Source: Aurelia coerulea (Eukaryota > Cnidaria > Scyphozoa > Semaeostomeae > Ulmaridae). Taken from it: a stretch of 64,000 nt of DNA. The stretch spans positions 15,486,001 to 15,550,000 of the forward strand of contig CM076943.1 of assembly GCA_039566865.1 (NCBI GenBank), in the 5' to 3' direction. The stretch's first letter is position 1; each line of letters opens with the position of its first letter. Made by a program: the position numbers and the translations under genes. Below, piece by piece: positions 62,965 to 64,000 of the stretch. The notes under the pieces are model-generated. The model was given only the letters and a program-made list of their open reading frames with translations. It had not been told where the DNA came from and made no database searches.

Positions 62965-63904
62965 ACATGTTTAGGAACAGAGATATTTAGCTTTAAACAG
63001 AGTGCAATAGATGCGAGAATTTGATAGAGAATCACTACCACTGAAAAGCATCTATTCCATTAAGGCAGAAAGAATCATCAATTGATTTCTAATAGCAATG
63101 TTCCGATGCATAATTGAACGCTGAGTTCAAAAAAGTCATTCAGAACTCTGTAACTATTTTAGGAACAGAGATAGTGAGCTTTAAGCAGAGTGCAATAGAT
63201 GCGAGAATTTGGTAGGGAATCACTACCACTGAAAAGCATCTATTCCATTAAGGCAGAAAGAATCATTAATTTATTTCTAATAGCAATGTTCCGATGCATA
63301 ATTGAACGCTGAGTTAAAAAAAGTCATTCAGAACTCTGTAACTATTTTAGGACCAGAGATATTGAGCTTTAAACAGAGTGCAAAAGATGCGAGAATTTGG
63401 TAGAGAATCACTACCACTGAAAAGCATCTATTCCATTAAGGCAGAGAGAATCATCAATTGATTTCTAATAGCAATGTTCCGATGCATAATTGAACGCTGA
63501 GTTCAAAAAAGTCATTCAAAACTCTGTAACTATTTTAGGAACAGAGATAGTGAGCTTTAAGCAGAGTGCAATAGATGCGAGAATTTGGTAGAGAATCACT
63601 ACCACTGAAAAGCATCTATTCCATTAAGGCAGAAAGAATCATTAATTTATTTCTAATAGCTATGTTCCGATGCATAATTGAACACGGAGTTCAAAAAAGT
63701 CATTCAGAACTCTGTAACTATTTTAGGATGAGAGATATTGAGCTTTAAAATGAGTGCAATAGATGCGAGAATTTGGTAGAGAATCACTACCACTGAAAAG
63801 CATCTATTCCATTAAGGCAGAGAGAATCATCAATTGATTTCTAATTGCAATGTTCCGATGCATAATTGAACGCTGAGTTCAAAAAAGTCATTCAGAACTC
63901 TGTA

Positions 63905-64000
63905 ACTACTTTAGGAACAGAGATATTGAGCTTTAAACAGAGTGCAATAGATGCGAGAATTTGGTAGAGAATCACCACCACTGAAAAGCATCTATTCCAT
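63905..64000. repeat. Partial terminal monomer at the window edge
   Basis: The last monomer start is at 63905 (ACTACTTTAGG type with CACCACC) and only 96 bp are present. The sequence ends at TCTATTCCAT with no sign of an array boundary, so the satellite continues beyond the window. Confidence 0.9.

Larger units (their letters stand above)
1..64000. repeat. 188-bp tandem satellite array filling the entire window
   Basis: A monomer of about 188 bp repeats head to tail from the first to the last base. With the monomer start set at the ACTATTTTAGG motif, starts fall at 1, 189, 377, 565, 753, 941 and onward. I followed this register to a last start at 63,905, giving 338 complete copies and one 96-bp partial. 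Consensus GC is about 35% (66 of 188). Landmarks in order are ACAGAG, GAGCTTTAAA, AATAGATGC, TGGTAG, CTACCA, GCATCTATT, a GA tract, ATCAATTGAT, ATGCAT, GAGTTC, an A6 run and GAACTCTGT. No inverted copy, transposon or unique insert was seen. A unit near one nucleosome repeat length with HOR organisation is typical of eukaryotic centromeric or pericentromeric satellites; that location is inference. The family was not recognised. Confidence 0.98.
33466..64000. repeat. Satellite domain 3: length-variable monomers, X-marked nested duplications
   Basis: From here the array contains 29 copies of the 198-bp X monomer and several 190-bp monomers among 188-bp ones. X starts at 33846, 34988, 36316, 36890, 38217, 39169, 40876, 42018, 43346, 43920, 45246, 46197, 47149, 48476, 49240, 50191, 51143, 52470, 53614, 54570, 55540, 56114, 57251, 58202, 58776, 60103, 61243, 62569 and 62767. 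The intervals repeat as 574, 951-952, 1,140-1,144 and 1,326-1,328 bp, so a small set of 3-, 5-, 6- and 7-monomer blocks has been recombined. The GATAATTTTG and GAATTTTAAACAG types of domains 1-2 are absent. No genes or inserts were seen. Confidence 0.9.

Noticed and set aside
1..64000. CRISPR array (regular direct repeats)
   Set aside because: Repeats of 188 bp are contiguous with no unique spacers, the unit is far longer than a CRISPR repeat, and no cas genes are present.
1..64000. CENP-B box in the monomer
   Set aside because: The nearest candidates, TTCCGATGCATAA and TTTCGATGCATAA, lack the CGGG half of the known box. No convincing match was seen on either strand.
1..64000. tRNA- or 5S-derived satellite (internal promoter boxes)
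   Set aside because: No B-box-like GGTTCGANNCC or cloverleaf arrangement was found in the consensus. GAGTTCAAAAAAG is only superficially similar.
1..64000. Assembly artefact from collapsed or looped repeat reads
   Set aside because: It cannot be excluded without reads. Distinct HORs, private variants and non-integer offsets such as 7,030, 3,994 and 21,886 bp argue against a simple artificial loop.

Overview
The whole 64-kb window is one uninterrupted tandem satellite array. Its basic monomer is 188 bp and about 35% GC. By my count there are 338 complete monomers plus a 96-bp partial one at the right edge. All lie head to tail in the same orientation. I see no gene, RNA gene, transposable element, CRISPR array, bacterial signal or unique-sequence spacer. 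Both edges cut through the array, so it is larger than the window. The content points to a eukaryotic chromosome, most likely a (peri)centromeric or other heterochromatic block. I do not recognise the satellite family and cannot name a species. The only longish reading frame (65 codons, TTG start, 1090-1287) is an accident of a 1-bp deletion inside one monomer.

Domain 1 (about 1-12,595) is almost strictly 188-bp monomers in higher-order repeats (HORs). From 941 to 5,451 a six-monomer unit of 1,128 bp carries a constant A-I-J triplet. From 6,016 to 7,331 a two-monomer unit (376 bp) alternates. From 7,332 to 12,595 there are four copies of a seven-monomer unit (1,316 bp); copies 3 and 4 look nearly identical, and the fourth has gained one monomer.

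Domain 2 (about 12,596-33,465) is still mostly 188 bp. It is built from a recurring monomer order Q-P-S-L (14,664-21,054), a K/M-rich zone (21,055-25,754) and several local duplications (26,883-31,397).

Domain 3 (33,466-64,000) changes character. It carries 29 copies of a 198-bp monomer (X) with a 10-bp internal insertion, plus several 190-bp monomers. X serves as a natural ruler: the X-to-X distances repeat as 574, about 952, 1,142 and about 1,327 bp. They reveal nested segmental duplications at offsets of 1,142, 3,994 and 7,030 bp, and a mosaic copy 21,886 bp away that resembles its distant partner more than the intermediate copy.

Every monomer is rich in short dyad symmetries. The most striking is a symmetric 51-bp nested hairpin (arms of 9 and 6 bp, all spacers 7 bp). 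Indels concentrate at one GA tract, and substitutions concentrate in the 13-bp spacer of another dyad. The window therefore records satellite evolution by unequal exchange, gene conversion and slippage; it does not contain a coding system. All identities and periods were worked out by eye and should be confirmed by a self dot-plot and a monomer alignment.
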